Shown here piece by piece: positions 47,710 to 61,351 of a DNA stretch of 64,000 bases. Position numbers and translations under genes: made by a program. The notes under the pieces were generated by a model that worked only from the letters and a program-made list of their open reading frames with translations, was not told where the DNA came from and did no database searches. Location: NCBI GenBank assembly GCA_028622995.1, contig JAJQJQ010000026.1, positions 744,001 through 808,000 of the forward strand. The letters are read 5' to 3'. How positions within the stretch are numbered: the first letter of the stretch is position 1; each line of letters starts with the position of its first letter. This stretch comes from Panagrolaimus kolymaensis (lineage: Eukaryota > Nematoda > Chromadorea > Rhabditida > Panagrolaimidae).

Positions 47710-47971
47710 AAACTTTTCTTTTTATTATTTGGAGAGAAAAATGTTTAAATTTTCAAAAAAGGTTACAGCTTTATCTATTGCAATTTTTTATATTTTTTTT
47801 GTATATTACAAATCAAGCTGCTGGTTAATTTTGATAATAATTTCTAGTCCATTAACGAGTATTGTTTTTTGTTTCATGAATTTTTTGTTCCAAACTCTAT
47901 CAAACAAATTAAAATTTTAAAGTTAATGAAAGACTTTTTTTATTATTACCTCGCAAATTATTTTTTTTTAA

Positions 47972-49451
47972 TTAAGAAAAAATAAAAACAAATAAAATAA
48001 ATAATAACAAAAAATTAAATATATTTTTATCTTTATGCCTTAAATTATCAAATGCTGATGTGGATGAAGATGTTGAGGGAGTTGATATGATTGATATTCC
48101 ATGATTAAATGATTCACCCAAAGCATTTTCATCAATTTGATTAATATTTGTGGATTTTGGTCGAAGAATTTGTCGCTGCCTTGCATCCTCTTCTTTATCA
48201 GTTAATAAATGAAAATAATTACATAAATGTGAATCACAAATGCAATGTTTACTTATTGGTTCGCTACTATTTGTTGCATATTCGGTTGTACAACCCATAG
48301 AGACTTTCTAAAAATAAATATAATATATTTAAGTTTTTTGAGTTTAATAATTAAATACCTCATCGCTGTCAGTTTTTAAACACCCAGCCATTATCTCAAA
48401 TCTTGGTCTTGAAAGCCCAATAAAATTGCTATGATCTTCAATCTTTTCTTCAAAACTTTCACTTTCCACCACAAGTTCCGATGTGGTTAAACTTATAAAA
48501 CAATAATGCCCTTCACAAGTATCAGATTTTCGAAATATTTCTTTGGTAAATATTTTTTTCGACTTTTCATGTAAACTATAACAATAATTTTGATCATCAA
48601 CTCGACGATTTATAACTTTTTCCAATTGATATTCTCGACTTTTATTCAATTGATTACAAAATCCTGAGGGTTCTGTGCATACACATCCGTGAACTATGGT
48701 TGATTGAGTGGCTTCATATCGAGCGCAAGTTGTTTGACCTTCAAGGCTTAAATAATTATTGAGTCTCATAAAGGATTGAAGTCTCGGAGTTCCTAAGCCA
48801 CAGCCCTAAAAAAATAGACTTTCGTTAATTGAAGGAAAAAACAACGACGAACTTGTTCAACGCCATCAAAATCTATTAAACAATAATTTCCTCTGCAAGT
48901 TCGTTTACATTTTTGCTCCGAACATTCATCTCCATGAGGTTCAGAACATTCGCAGCATTCCACCGTTGGTAAAGATTTAGGAACATAAAAATTCATTTTT
49001 AATTTATTATTGCATTTATTTTCGTTTGAACAATAACAATGGATGGATTCCGCTTGGCCAGCATAATGACATCCATCCAATCCTGTTGGTAAACCCGCTA
49101 CACAACCCTTCTAAAAAAAGCAAACGATAGCAAATAGGGATAAAAAAGTTAAAGTGGACACAAAAAAAGACAGAATAATAACAATAGAAAGCAAATTACA
49201 CATACTTGAATAATAGCTGTAAGCTCATCGGCAAAAATTTCAACTTTAGTAAAACATTTTTCTCCTTCACATAAATTTGGCCCCTCACAATCGCATGTTT
49301 CAGGATCTAATTTTCCATTGGGTAATGTTTTACAATAGGTTGTACATGAATAACATTGATTAGTGGCAGTAATATTAGTTTTATTACTATAAACAATCGA
49401 AATAAAAGAATTAAATAATAAAAAAATATTCAGCAGCAAAATTAAGGCCAT
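47972..49451 (-). CDS. Cysteine-rich, probably GPI-anchored surface protein with Ly6-like repeats
   Basis: Exons 49206-49451, 48853-49110, 48359-48805 and 47972-48307 give 428 residues. The start at 49451 (MALILLLNIFLLFNSFISIVYS) is a signal peptide. At least three cysteine modules follow with patterns such as CYSCTTYC...CDCEGPNLC, CCECSEPHGDECSEQKC...CRGNYC and CVCTEPSGFC...CEGHYCFISL, each including a CxC or CNN/CNxL-type closure (CYCSNENKCNN, CICDSHLCNY). The C-terminus is a Ser/Thr-rich stretch and then a hydrophobic end (NIFNFLLLFILFVFIFS) with no cytosolic tail, typical of a GPI signal. The layout recalls nematode ET-module/Ly6-type families; I cannot name the exact family. Confidence 0.78.
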
Positions 49452-52400
49452 AGTTGAAAAGCCATCCACCAAAACTATAAAACTAATCTTGACTTTTCAT
49501 CAATGACAAAAAAATTTTTGACGACGATGGCTGGCAACTAAAAGAAGGAAAACTGAGGTTATAAAATAAATATAAATTTATAAAAATAGAGAATGAAAAT
49601 AAAGAAAGCCACAAAAATGCATGAAATAAAACAAAACAAAAAAGGGCATATTTTTTTCGCAAAATGAGGTACAAAAATGAAATAAAAATGGAAAGAAAAA
49701 CAAAATCTTGAAAAAGCTAAAAGTTGCTTTTTTGAGAAAATAAGAGCAGAGATATATTATTGGGACTACAAGTTTAAAAAATAAAGAAACACTTAGTTAG
49801 CGCGCAAGCAAGAATATGAGAAGTAGAAAAAAATATATGGGAAGGATAAGTGGTGGTAATCGTTAAGCTTTGAAATAAAAAAAGAAAAGGGATATAAGCT
49901 TGTTTTTTCTCATTCATAAGAGTTTAAAAAAGGAAAGTAGAAGAAGAAATGGTTGCATCTTTATCCGGTTTAGGTTTAAAAACAATTTACAAAAAAAAAT
50001 ATCTCCACCAAAAAAAGAAGGGCGGTTTAAAAAAAAGTAAAAAAAGAGTTGAGATTAGCCCAGAAAAAAAAATAGAATTGACATCTTCATTACGCATCAA
50101 ACAAAAAGTTTATACATAATTGCGGATAGCTCAATACTCGATTTGTGGTGTGAATGTGAACAAATTATTTCATTCCCCTCAGGGGTTAGAAAAAGAATGG
50201 ATCAAAAGCAAAATGAATGAAATAATGATGATAGTTTCAAAGTCAAGAAGAAGAAGAAAGAAGGATTGAACAACAGAGATTGAGATTTTTTTTCTTTTTT
50301 TTTTGGACCAATCTCTTCTGGCTATTGCTATTACTATTATCCTTTTTGCTTTTGGCGTCGTCGTCTTCTTTGGTTGATTTTGGTTTTTACTCCGAAAAAG
50401 GAGTGAGAGAGAGAAAGGAGAAAAATGAGGAGGCGGTGGCGCACACAAACAAAGAAGAAAAAAGAAAGAAAGTATTTTATGGTTTTGAAAAAGAAATAGT
50501 TATTTTTCTTTTGGTCAGTCAGTCACTCTCGCTTGCTTCTCTCCTTTTTTTGAAGTTCGAATTTTTGGAAGACAAAAAAATGATTGAAATCAAACCAAAA
50601 TAAAAAATATTGAGATCAAGAAAATGCTTGCGCATCGACGACGACAACCGCAAAATTTTATTCATCCTTTTTAAAAAAAAGTTTTAAAAAAATGAAATCA
50701 AAATTTTTTCTTTTGATTGTTGTATATTAATGACAGAGACAGAGACATGGACACAAGAGTATGTACATATGTTCGGGAATCTCTTCTGCAATTGACCACT
50801 CAATACCAGTTTGAAGATGATTTTTCTCATTATTTTTTTTGACGTAAAAAATAAAAAATAAAAGGAAACGAATGGCCTTCAAGTGATGATGACGATGAGA
50901 AGAAAAAAGTGAAAAAAATGAAGATGATCACCACAATCAAAAATATATAATAAGAATAAAAAAATCACGATTTTTTTATTTATGTATGTATGTACTTATT
51001 TTATTGACTTTTTGATTTTACAGTATTTTTACGTTTTTCATATTTAAATTTTTTTATTTTAATAAAATCCAGTCTAGTCTTTTGTTTAATTATTTAAAAG
51101 TACAGACATGCTTCATTTTTTTCGATAATAATTTCTTTGTTTTAGTATTTGTATTTATAAGAATGAAAGTAGTAGTGTTCATCAGTAAAAAAGAAGCAAA
51201 ATTAATCAAAAACACAAAAGTTAAAAAATTTAGTTTGCAGCTCAAAATAATTTACATACATTATTGTCGTCATTAAAATATTTTTTTTACTTAACTAAGC
51301 AGAAAATTAATTTATTAAAAATAAAAATAATTTTAATTCTAAATTTGTAACATCGAGAAAGAAAGAAAAAACAAAAGGTGTGGTGGAATAACCAATGTTA
51401 TTATTTAAATTTATATTTTCTAAAAAAGAAAACCAAGCTTCTATTGACTACTGACGTCTATGCTATGATTTGTCAAGCGAAAAAGCGACAAAAAAAAGAG
51501 AGAATTGGAAAATATTTTAAAGTTGTTATTAATATTCAAGCGAATAAATCATATATGTATTTTTGTGTCACTGTAATTGCTGGTTGTGTGTTTTTAAAAA
51601 GAAAAAACTAAGCTTTGCAGAAATATTTTTGATACAAAAAATGCTAGTTTGTAAAAACTTTAAATTTTTTATGGGCAAAATTGAAGCGAGAAATTAATTG
51701 GTGATGAAACAAACTCTGTAGTTATCTATTTAAATAAAATCCTGGTCTTTAGAATTAAATTGAAAACCCAAAGCTGCAAATAAGCATTTTTATAAAAATA
51801 TTGTAAAAATGGCTATTAAAAATAGTACTTTGCAGCTGCTTTTAGCCGTATATTATTAATTTCTCTTTTATTCAATAAAACTTACTTTTTTGTTTCTCTC
51901 AATGATATTTTTAAATTAAACTCTAAGTTCAATATTTTTTTTTCTTTTTTCCATTTTACTTTTATTGTTTTTCATCCATTTATTTTTTTTGGTTAAATTC
52001 TAATTTTGAATTAATTGTGGACACAGCTGCATGCCGAGATTCGGAGGATGATAATAAAAAATAAATGATTTCCGCCGCCTACCTATAAAAAATTTAAATT
52101 ATTTTTATTTTTTACGATTTAATTTAGCCTAAAAAAGACATCCACGAGCGCGAGAAGCTATAATAAACTTTTATAACCCAAAAAAATAAGAGGGAAAAAA
52201 AAGAGAAGAAAAAATTTACTTACAACCACCGACAACCAACTAAATTATCTTCCGTGTCCAAAATAAATCTCATCTCGAGGAAGCATAAACATATACATAC
52301 TCTTTTGGGATTGTTGTTATTTTTTAACCGAAACAAAAACAAAAAAAACTTTGGGCAATGCATTAAAAAAACTTACTTTGTTTTAGGGACACTCATATTG

Positions 52401-55400
52401 CTAAAAAAAATTCGGCTCAACCTCATTTTTTTTTCTCTTTTTTTAGGGGTGCCTTTTTCGACACATATACTTTTACTTTGACGAGAGGTTGGTTGGTTTG
52501 GGTGAAAATGAGGAGCAAAGGCATGGCTTTATTCCATCCAATATATAGAGGAGCCCTGCTCTATGTCTTAAACCGTGAGCTTTCAAAAGCAAAAAAAAAG
52601 AAGATATTGAGACGATGTATATATGTGTCTAAGTTGAGCTTGAGTTGATACCCAATTTTGCATTTTCTTTTTTTCATTTTTTGACATGAACACGCACTGA
52701 CAACAACAAAAAAAAACAAAAAAAACAACGTGTTTTTTTTTTTGCGCGGCGGTGTTATTGGCGAAGTTGAAGGGTAAAAGTCATGCATGCTTTTTTTTTA
52801 TAATCGCTTGGTACTTTGGTTGTGGTTGCTGCTGTTGTTATATCACTATAGAAAAAAATGAAAGGCTTGGTTTTGATGCCAACAAACATATTCATTATTT
52901 ATTACTTGAGGGTCGAAAAAAAAGAAAGAAAAATGTCACTAAAGTTAATTCATGCTTTGTGCTTTTTTGTTTTATTCAATTTTGAACTTTTTATTTTATT
53001 AATATTATTTTTTGCAACAATGGGCTTTTAGAACATTTTATAGGAAAAATAAAGGTCAAATAAAAGTTGTACCAATTGTTTTCAAATTTTTTTTTCACAG
53101 CCCTCGATAAAAAATAATCAAATTTTCTTTTTAACATTAAAACATTTTAATTCATTTAGCTGTTTTTTTTCTTTTTTCTATTTGACCTGCTTTTTTTATT
53201 GTTTTAATTTTTTGCCTTCCCCCAAACTTTTCTGTTTCAAACTATTTATTTTTAGGCAACATTTTTTTTTATATAAAAAAATGTCTAATGAGAGTGATAA
53301 AAATATAAACACGTATATTTGTTCCGAAATAAAAATGACGGAGAAGTATTCGAAAAAGGAAAAGTTAAGAGGGGCATTCATTTCTTCGGTGTAGTTAGTT
53401 TTTTTTTGGAAGGGCAAGAAGAATGTCAAAAAGGTCTATCCTCTTCTTTTCACGATTTTTATTTTTATTTTGATGTCTTTGATGTGACGACGAAACTTTT
53501 ACATAAGAGAAGCAGAAAAAATAAAAGTCCCGTTCATTTGTTCCGTTTTCATATAAAAAAATATTTAAATCCTTCCTCAAGAAAATTTTTTATTTCGATG
53601 ACTTCGCGTTAAGCAAATACATATGTATTTATTAATAAGCTGTTTTTAATACAAATGTCTTCTTCTTATTATATTATTTTTTTTTAATTTCCTCATTTAA
53701 TAAATAACTTAAAAAAAGATGATCTTTTCATTCACTTTTCTTATATATTTTTTTTAAATTTTTATCTCTTAATGTGTCTTGCCCCTGCCCTTCTCGTCGG
53801 TGGAGTTTTGCCCTTTTCACCACATTTCCACTTTTTTTCTTCATCCTTAAGAAAAGTATGTAAAAACAAGTAAAAAAAAATTGAAGCCCCTTAGAATTCT
53901 TCCATATCACTCATTTTTTACTTTTATATATATTTTTGTCTCAGGTTTCAATTTCATTTCGAATTTTTTTCTTAGTTTAGTTTAGTTTTATTTTTTTATA
54001 TATTTCAAATTGCTGCAAAGTGCAGACAAAAAACAAAAAATATTATTTTATTTTATAAGAAAGTTAGTTTTCATATATGAATGAAATGGATTATTACTAT
54101 TAAATCCAAAAATATGGCTTTTACACATCCACGATAAGCTTAAAAAATATGAGAGTATTTCATCAATAAAATTTCATATTTTTGAGAATAAAGTTTTCCT
54201 TCTTCTTCATTTTTTTCATATATTTTTTTCCAAGCTATGTATTTCCGGATTAGACCACCCATTTGTCAGCAACAAAAAAAGATTTTTTTTCTTTTGCACA
54301 CTTACATTTATCAATATCTATCTTGTTGTAGGGATTTGTGGAATTTTTGGTTGCCAAAGAAGCACAAGCAGACATTTTATCTTCCTTTTTTCTAACACCT
54401 CTTCACTTTTTCAATTTCTTAAAAAAAGTTATCTTCTTTTCCCTTTTTTTATTTAATTCCAATTTTTTTATTCTGGCATATTGATAGACAAAAAAAAATA
54501 AATGTTAAACGAGACTAGAAAAGTTCTTCTTCTGGTAATAGGGTAGATAATTATTGTAATTTAAAAAACTTTTTTAGTGAGAATTAATTCTAAATGTAAA
54601 GAAAAAACGAAAGAAGATAATAGCTCTTAAACTTTTCTTTTTCTTTGAGCCCTCATTAAAACATTTTATAACTACTAACACAAGCCATGTTTTTTTTGTA
54701 ATGCTTGCAATTTTCATTTTAAATTGGGTTAATCGTTGTTCTTCTTTTTCCTTTTTGGTATTTTTTCTCGAAAATAAAAAATAAAAAAATAAAAAATGAG
54801 ATAAATTTTATTCATGTAAATCGTTTTTATCCTCAACTACCATGGCTTGTTATTTATTCTAAAAAAAAATAAATAAATACAGAGGCGTTTTAGAGCTTGT
54901 TAGTTATCCCGTGAAAATGATAATCATCCTCCACTTTCATCTTCTTTTTTCTTTGCTTTGCTTTGACTTTTTTTTTTCATTGGTGTCAAATTGGACACCA
55001 TAGTTTTTCTAAAAAAGTTTTTATTCCAACAACTCGGCAACTTCTTGGATGTTTTTGCTAAAGTCATTAGATGATCCTCCCCTCTCTTCTCCTCCTTGTT
55101 TTCCTCAATTCTTTTTCCGTTGCCATTTATGGATGTTAATTTCTCTCAATTTTCACTTAAGTTGGTTGCTGCAAAAAAATAAAATAAAAATAAGAAAACT
55201 AAAAAAAAACATTAACTTATTATTATTCTGGAGGAGATACACCATAAAAACTTAACTTTAGTTTTTAATTTTTTTTAAAATTCTAATCTTAAGCTTTTGA
55301 AATGATGGTTGTAGCTAGAAATGTGATAAAATGCGAATAAATAGTTTTTTATGTTAATGTTTCTTAAAGAGCTTATATTTATTTTAACCTTTCTCAAAAA

Positions 55401-57412
55401 CGATGATGCTTAACAAAAAATAAAATAAGAATGTAAAATTGAGCTAATAGCTGCTTTTCTTTGCGAAACTGCAACGTAAACTTGGCAGGCATCTTTCCGT
55501 CCCTTTTTTTCTTCTTCTAAATTTTTTTTGAATCTTCCAGGTGGCTCTTCACACTTTCAATATTTTACTATTTTTATTATCAAAATTAAATTCCGTTACT
55601 TTAATAATTTTTCTGCAATTATTATCCTTAAAACATTTGTTTTCACTAAAGAAAAATATAAAAACTGCTTTTCAAAATGCCTCAGTCATGACACTAATTT
55701 TCGAGTATAAATAATAAGTAAATCGAGAATTTGGATTCTGATATAGTTTCGTTTTTTTGTGTTTTGTTTTTAGACATAATCTCTTTTTTATTTCTATCTC
55801 ATTCAAGCCATTAATTTACGTCAAAGTTAATCTTCTTCTACTATGTTTTTTTTCTTAAATATTTATCTTCTTCTTTTTTTGAAAGACTCATTTTCTTTCT
55901 TTTTTCTATTTTATTTTTTAATATTCGATAAAAAAATTTAATAGAGTAATAATCGGGTCATTTTCATGGAAAGACAAAAAAATGAAATATGTTCGAAGCT
56001 GTTTTTCTAAATTTTGGGATTTGCAAAGAAAAAGGCTGCTAAAATCAAAAAAAACTTCCTTTAGCCTTTTTTAGAAAAAAATAAGAAAAACAAAATATGA
56101 ACATAATCAGTGAAGCAAGCAAAACCCCAAAATTGCTTTCTTTGCCCTTCTATTTTTATTTGCGTGTAAAATTTGCTTGAACGTCAGACGACAACGACAG
56201 AGACCCAAATCGCTTTTGTCTTCCAAATTTCTTCCTCATACTTAAAAAAAATATGTGTGGATAGAAAACCTTGTTTAGTCAAATTTATTTTTTTAAAGCC
56301 AACTGCAAAAAAAATAATAACCCAAATTTTTTAAAGTTTAAACGAAAAAAACAAAAGAAAAAACTATGTTTTTTAAAACTTTAAAAAAATGGAAAAAAAC
56401 TTAAACTTAAAAAGTCGAGCTTTTCATCTTTCTTTTTTTATAACCCCTCGCATTTTTTATAGATGCTTGCTTTTAAGTGATTTTCAATTGTTTTTTTTTT
56501 ATTTTTGTGCCGTAAAATAAAAATGTTCTAAAAATGGGAACCAACAAAACAAAACTTTGGGCGATGGTGTCTAAAAAAATTAAGGCTCAAAAAAATATTT
56601 TGTGCCGGCACCGTTGATGCTGCTTATTTGGTTTAAGTGTTAATTCCCATTCATTCATTTATAAAAATAATAATAATGTTCTGCGAATTTTTTTTAGTTT
56701 GCATGCAAGCTATGATTGCCCTTTTTCATTTCTCTTTTCAAGTTTTGTGTTTCCTTCTTTTTTTGTTATGTTTTTTTATTTATGTTTTGTTAAAAAAATC
56801 TTTAGTCATTTTTTTCTTTCTTCTTAGCTTTTACGTCTTCGTCGTTTCTTTGGTTTACCGTTAATATTTATTTTTTGTTTATAAAAAAAATAAAAATTCA
56901 TGCCGCCAAAGGAAAGGAAAAGCTATGTATGTCTATGACGTTATATCTCCTACTATCCAGGAGAGCTTTTTCTTTCTTTTTTCTTTAAAACGTGCATCAA
57001 GAAATAAAATTTTAAAAAACTAGGCAGGAAAAAACGATTAAAGAAAAATATCGCGTACACTTACTTTGTCGTCGTCGTCGATTAAAACATAGTTAGTCAC
57101 TTTTACATGTATTTTTTTATTTTGACCATCAAACAAATAACAATTTTTAAACTTTTGCCATAAATGTTTTTTTTTACACTATTTTTAAATAAAAAAATAA
57201 AAATAAATTTACCGTGAATATTATGCGGAGGTTGTTGTTTTTTTGATATTTATGAATTTTAAATGTGATGAATTTTTTTTCAACCCTTTTTCTTTTTTTA
57301 GAAATATTTAAAGTTTAATCAAACTTCAAACAATCAAAAAATAAAATGATGTTGAATTTTAATTTAAATTAAAAAAAACTCGCAATAAATATTTTTATTT
57401 AAAATAATAATT
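49452..57412. other. 8-kb gene desert upstream of the amine receptor
   Basis: The longest stretch without a gene. It is very A/T-rich with long T and A runs, GTCGTC clusters (about 50355-50364 and 57069-57080), TATGTATGTATG-type short repeats (50981-50993) and mononucleotide tracts. No frame has recognisable domains, and none of the frames on either strand has balanced amino-acid use. It probably contains the distal promoter and any 5' non-coding exons of the receptor gene. Confidence 0.55.
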
Positions 57413-60400
57413 ATGCCAGGAGCAGCAGCTGGAGCTGAATTTATTGCAACCATCGCTACTTTACAATCCCATAATTATTCAGAAGATGGTTTTCCACTTT
57501 ATGCATCTCTTAAAGGCATAGCGTTAGCTTTACTTGTATTATGGACCGTTGCAGCCAATTCTCTTGTATTTATTGTACTTTATAAAAATCCCAGATTACA
57601 GACTGTACCAAATTTATTAGTAAGTTAAATAAGTAATTAAATGTTGTGTTTAACAAAATTGAAAAGCTGGCAATTTGTATTTTTGCAATATTTGCAATTT
57701 TTGAGTTAAAAAATGCAAAGAAAGCTAAAAATGGCTTCCGCGTTCTTTATTTTTTTTAAGCAAAAATAAATCTGGTAACATTTATATTTTTTTCTGGGGA
57801 AAATTCTCGTTTAACAAAAAAAATGCATATTTCAATTAACCAATCAGCGAAGAAAAATTATTTCTTGAAATAATAAATACTTAGAATTAATAAAAAAAAA
57901 TCTTTTTTTCAGGTGGGCAATTTAGCTTTTAGTGATTTATGTTTGGGTCTTATTGTTCTTCCGCTTTCATCCGTTTATGCTATAGCTGGAGAATGGGTAT
58001 TTCCGGAAACTCTTTGTGTAGTGTTTGTTTCCGGTAATTTATTTTTATTCCTTCTTTTTAGTTCTTAAAACAACTTTTTTTTAAATAGGAAATAAAAAAA
58101 ATGATTGACTTTTAAAAACGTTTTTCTTTTTTTAGCTGACATTTTATGTTCCACTGCGTCAATATGGAATTTATCCATAGTGGGTTTAGATCGGTATTGG
58201 GCTATTACTTCCCCCGTGGCATATATGTCAAAAAGAAATAAAAAAACTGCTGGTTTAATGATTTTATGCGTATGGGTATTATCAGCAATAATAAGTTTAG
58301 CTCCATTATTAGGTTGGAAACAAGTATGTTTTTTGCACAAAAGTTTTTTCTTTTTTGATTATATTTTTTAAAGATAGCTGAACATGGAAATTTGGTACAA
58401 ATAAACGGGACATGGCAATGCACATTTTTGGATTTGCCTAGTTATACAATTTATAGCGCCACTGGATCATTTTTTATTCCAACAATTGTTATGTTTTTTG
58501 TATATTTTAAAATTTATCAAGCTTTTGCAAAACATCGAGCTCGACAAATTTATCGACAAAAGGTTAGTTTAACAATTTTATTTTAAAACAAACTAACTTT
58601 GAATTTTATTTTTTGCATAAAATTGAATGTTTTAAAAAGCAAAAAAAGAATAATTATTAGGCAATTTTTTTGTGTTTTCTTGTTCAAAAGCAACATAAGA
58701 TAGGGAGATAGAGAGAGAGAGAGAAAAGAGCACATTGACAACTAGAGCAACAACTACAAAGCTTATAAATATACAATCATATAATTTTTTTTCATATGTA
58801 TCTTTTTTTATCTCTATTTTTTTATTTATTTTTCCATTAATTATTAACAAACTTTTTAACTTTCTTTTTTTATTATTTTAGAATTTTTATTAAATTTTTA
58901 GTTTTTTAAATTTTTACCTTTCCTTAAAAATTAATCGCACGAAATTTTTTGTTATTTGTAAACTTTTTTTTCTTTTGTCGCTCTACAGCAATGTAAACAG
59001 CAGTTACAGTATGTTAAATTAGGCTCCAAAAATAGTGACAATTAGCGAATTTTTCCCCTTTAATTTTACTAATTAATTCTCTGTCTTAATTAACAATTAA
59101 TTTTCTTTAAGTTTTTTGTTTGTGAAAAATTAATAATAATTTTTATTTATTTTTAGCTCGCCGTTTCCTCGCATGTAAGAGATTCCTTTACTTTACTGTA
59201 TATACCAAATAATTTATATATATGACCAAATGAACACAGAGGAGTTTTCATTTAAAAAATAAAACAAAACAAAAATATTCTAATTTAAAATTGGTGTTCT
59301 TTGATTTTTTTAATGCACTTTTGCTTTTATTTTTTTGCACATGAGTGATTTTTCGTTTTATATTTATATATTTTTTCAAGTTTCATACTAACATTAATGC
59401 ACCACACCACAAAAAAAGTTTTTTGTTTGTTGTTACAAAAACTAAAATACCATATTCAAACGCTTATCCCACAATTTTTTTTTTGATTAATACCCCTCCA
59501 CTATATTTTCATGCACCGCAAACACTAAGCTTGATTTTTTTTTCAAAAAGAACTTTTTATTTTGATTTCCAACAAGCTAGCTTATATTTTTTTATTCTAA
59601 CAAAAAAAAACAATGTGTGCTCTTCCAAAAACGCTTGATAAGTGTTTATTATTTATTTATTTTTTGTTCCATTCCTTCTAAAGTTTTTCCCTTTTTTTAT
59701 TGAGCTGCTCTTCCTTTGTTATAATTTATAAGTTTTTAAAAACATAATTTATATATTATTTTATTATTCAGGTTATTCGTAAACACATTGAATCAACAAT
59801 ATTACATGAAATAAGTCATGTCCTTCCAACATCGGATGAATTTGCTAAAGAAGAAGATGAAGAAGAAAGTAAGGCTTCTCTTTCCCTTTATTTTTGAGGA
59901 TTATTAATTTTTCTTTCTTTTTTTTTTCAGGTGAAAGCAGCGCCGACAAAGATGATGATGAAAGTGGAGAAGGCTTAAGCCGACGACGACTTCCAAAAAA
60001 TGGAATAATTGTTGAAGAAGATGATGAAGCCCAATGTGATGAATTAGAAAACGTCATGGAAGAGGAAGAAGAATTAGAAATAACACAAGAAACGAATGTA
60101 ATTCATGACAGTTATCAAAATCCTACCCCTCAACCATCTTCCCTTCCAAATAGTGTTATAATTCGAAGGGGTGAAAATAATTTTGTTGAAGATGGAAAAA
60201 ATATTGTTGTTGGTGGAGGATGTGAAGAAATTGGAGGAAGGATAAAGAAAAATAATAATAAAAATTTTGAAAAATGTGTCGCCTTTCAACAACCAGGAAA
60301 TCATCATCCTGAAAAAAATAATTCTTCTCCTGATCAACAACCTATGATTACTTATGAAAAAGTTAAAAGGCATAAACAAAGGTAAAAACAAGTCCCAAAA

Positions 60401-60860
60401 ACTCCAGTAAAAAAATCGAATTTTCAGAAAAGAAAGAATGTATCGCAAAAGTCTCCAAAAGAAGCCTAAAGCCATTTCAGCAGCAAAAGAAAGACGAGGT
60501 GTTAAAGTGCTTGGAATAATTTTAGGATGTTTTACAATATGTTGGACGCCATTTTTTATGTAAGGTTTTTCCATCGTGTTTTATAACCACTAATCCTTAG
60601 ATATTTTTTAGTATGTATTGCATTGTTCAATTTTGTGCCGATTGTAATATGAATCCCCACATTGAAATGTTTATTACTTGGTTAGGATATAGTAATTCTG
60701 CCATGAATCCAATTATTTATACTGTAAGCGAATATTTTTTTCTTCTCAAATTTATTATATCAATGATTTATTTTTTTAGGTATTTAATCGCGATTATCAG
60801 ATAGCCCTTAAAAGATTGTTTATAAATACCCCAGATAAATTACCTTTACGGCCATTATAA
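57413..60860 (+). CDS. tyra-2: Tyramine/octopamine-type GPCR (TYRA-2-like)
   Basis: Class A biogenic amine receptor of the plasma membrane, probably Gi-coupled. Exons 57413-57619, 57913-58033, 58136-58323, 58374-58562, 59772-59868, 59931-60381, 60428-60559, 60612-60723 and 60780-60860 give 525 residues. TM1 is [20 protein letters not shown] and TM2 [18 protein letters not shown]3 has the amine-binding Asp ([12 protein letters not shown]) and DRY ([11 protein letters not shown]). TM5 has [18 protein letters not shown]6 [16 protein letters not shown] and TM7 [16 protein letters not shown]. The third intracellular loop of about 230 residues is unusually acidic ([22 protein letters not shown]) before the basic stub [28 protein letters not shown] follows TM5. 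The TYRA-2 label rests on overall similarity from memory, while the amine-receptor class is firm. Confidence 0.88.
59157..59174 (+). other. Possible 18-base microexon in the receptor's third loop
   Basis: Within the 1.2-kb intron 4, TTTTTAG is followed by 18 bases (LAVSSH) and then GTAAGA. Both flanking exons are in phase 0 here, so inclusion adds six residues between RQIYRQK and VIRKHIES without a frame change. Splicing is not proven. Confidence 0.35.
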
Positions 60861-61351
60861 ATAATAAATAGATTTCTATTTTGTTTTTTGTTAATTTTTT
60901 TATCTTGCATTTAAATATTTTTTGTTGTTGAAAAAATGATGATCTCGTGTTGTATCTCATATATGTAATAATAACGCTTTCATATCATGCCAGATTTTTT
61001 GTTTTGTTATTTTTTTATTAATAATAAACTTTATTATTCTAAAAATCGAATAACTCATTGAAAACATAACAAAAAATTAAAGATATTTAGAACTCGTCCA
61101 TAGTTTAAATAATATTGAAGGATATCAAAGCTCAAGATTTTTTGTTTATTATTAAATGTAATCAAATTTTTTTCTCCAAAGCTTATTTCTTTTTCGCACT
61201 TTTATTTGACACTTTTTTTTATTGAAAAAGTTTGTCAATAAAATAATTGTTTGCACTGTCGTTTGCTATTCTTTCAATTTAAACAAAAGTAGTCAGCTTT
61301 GAGTGAACCATTTTATTCATTTTCATATCCGATGAAAGTTATACTAACCAA
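60861..61351. other. Intergenic, 491 bases
   Basis: AT-rich spacer between the receptor and the last gene, with AATAAA-like signals for the receptor at about 60861-60871. I recognise nothing else. Confidence 0.55.
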
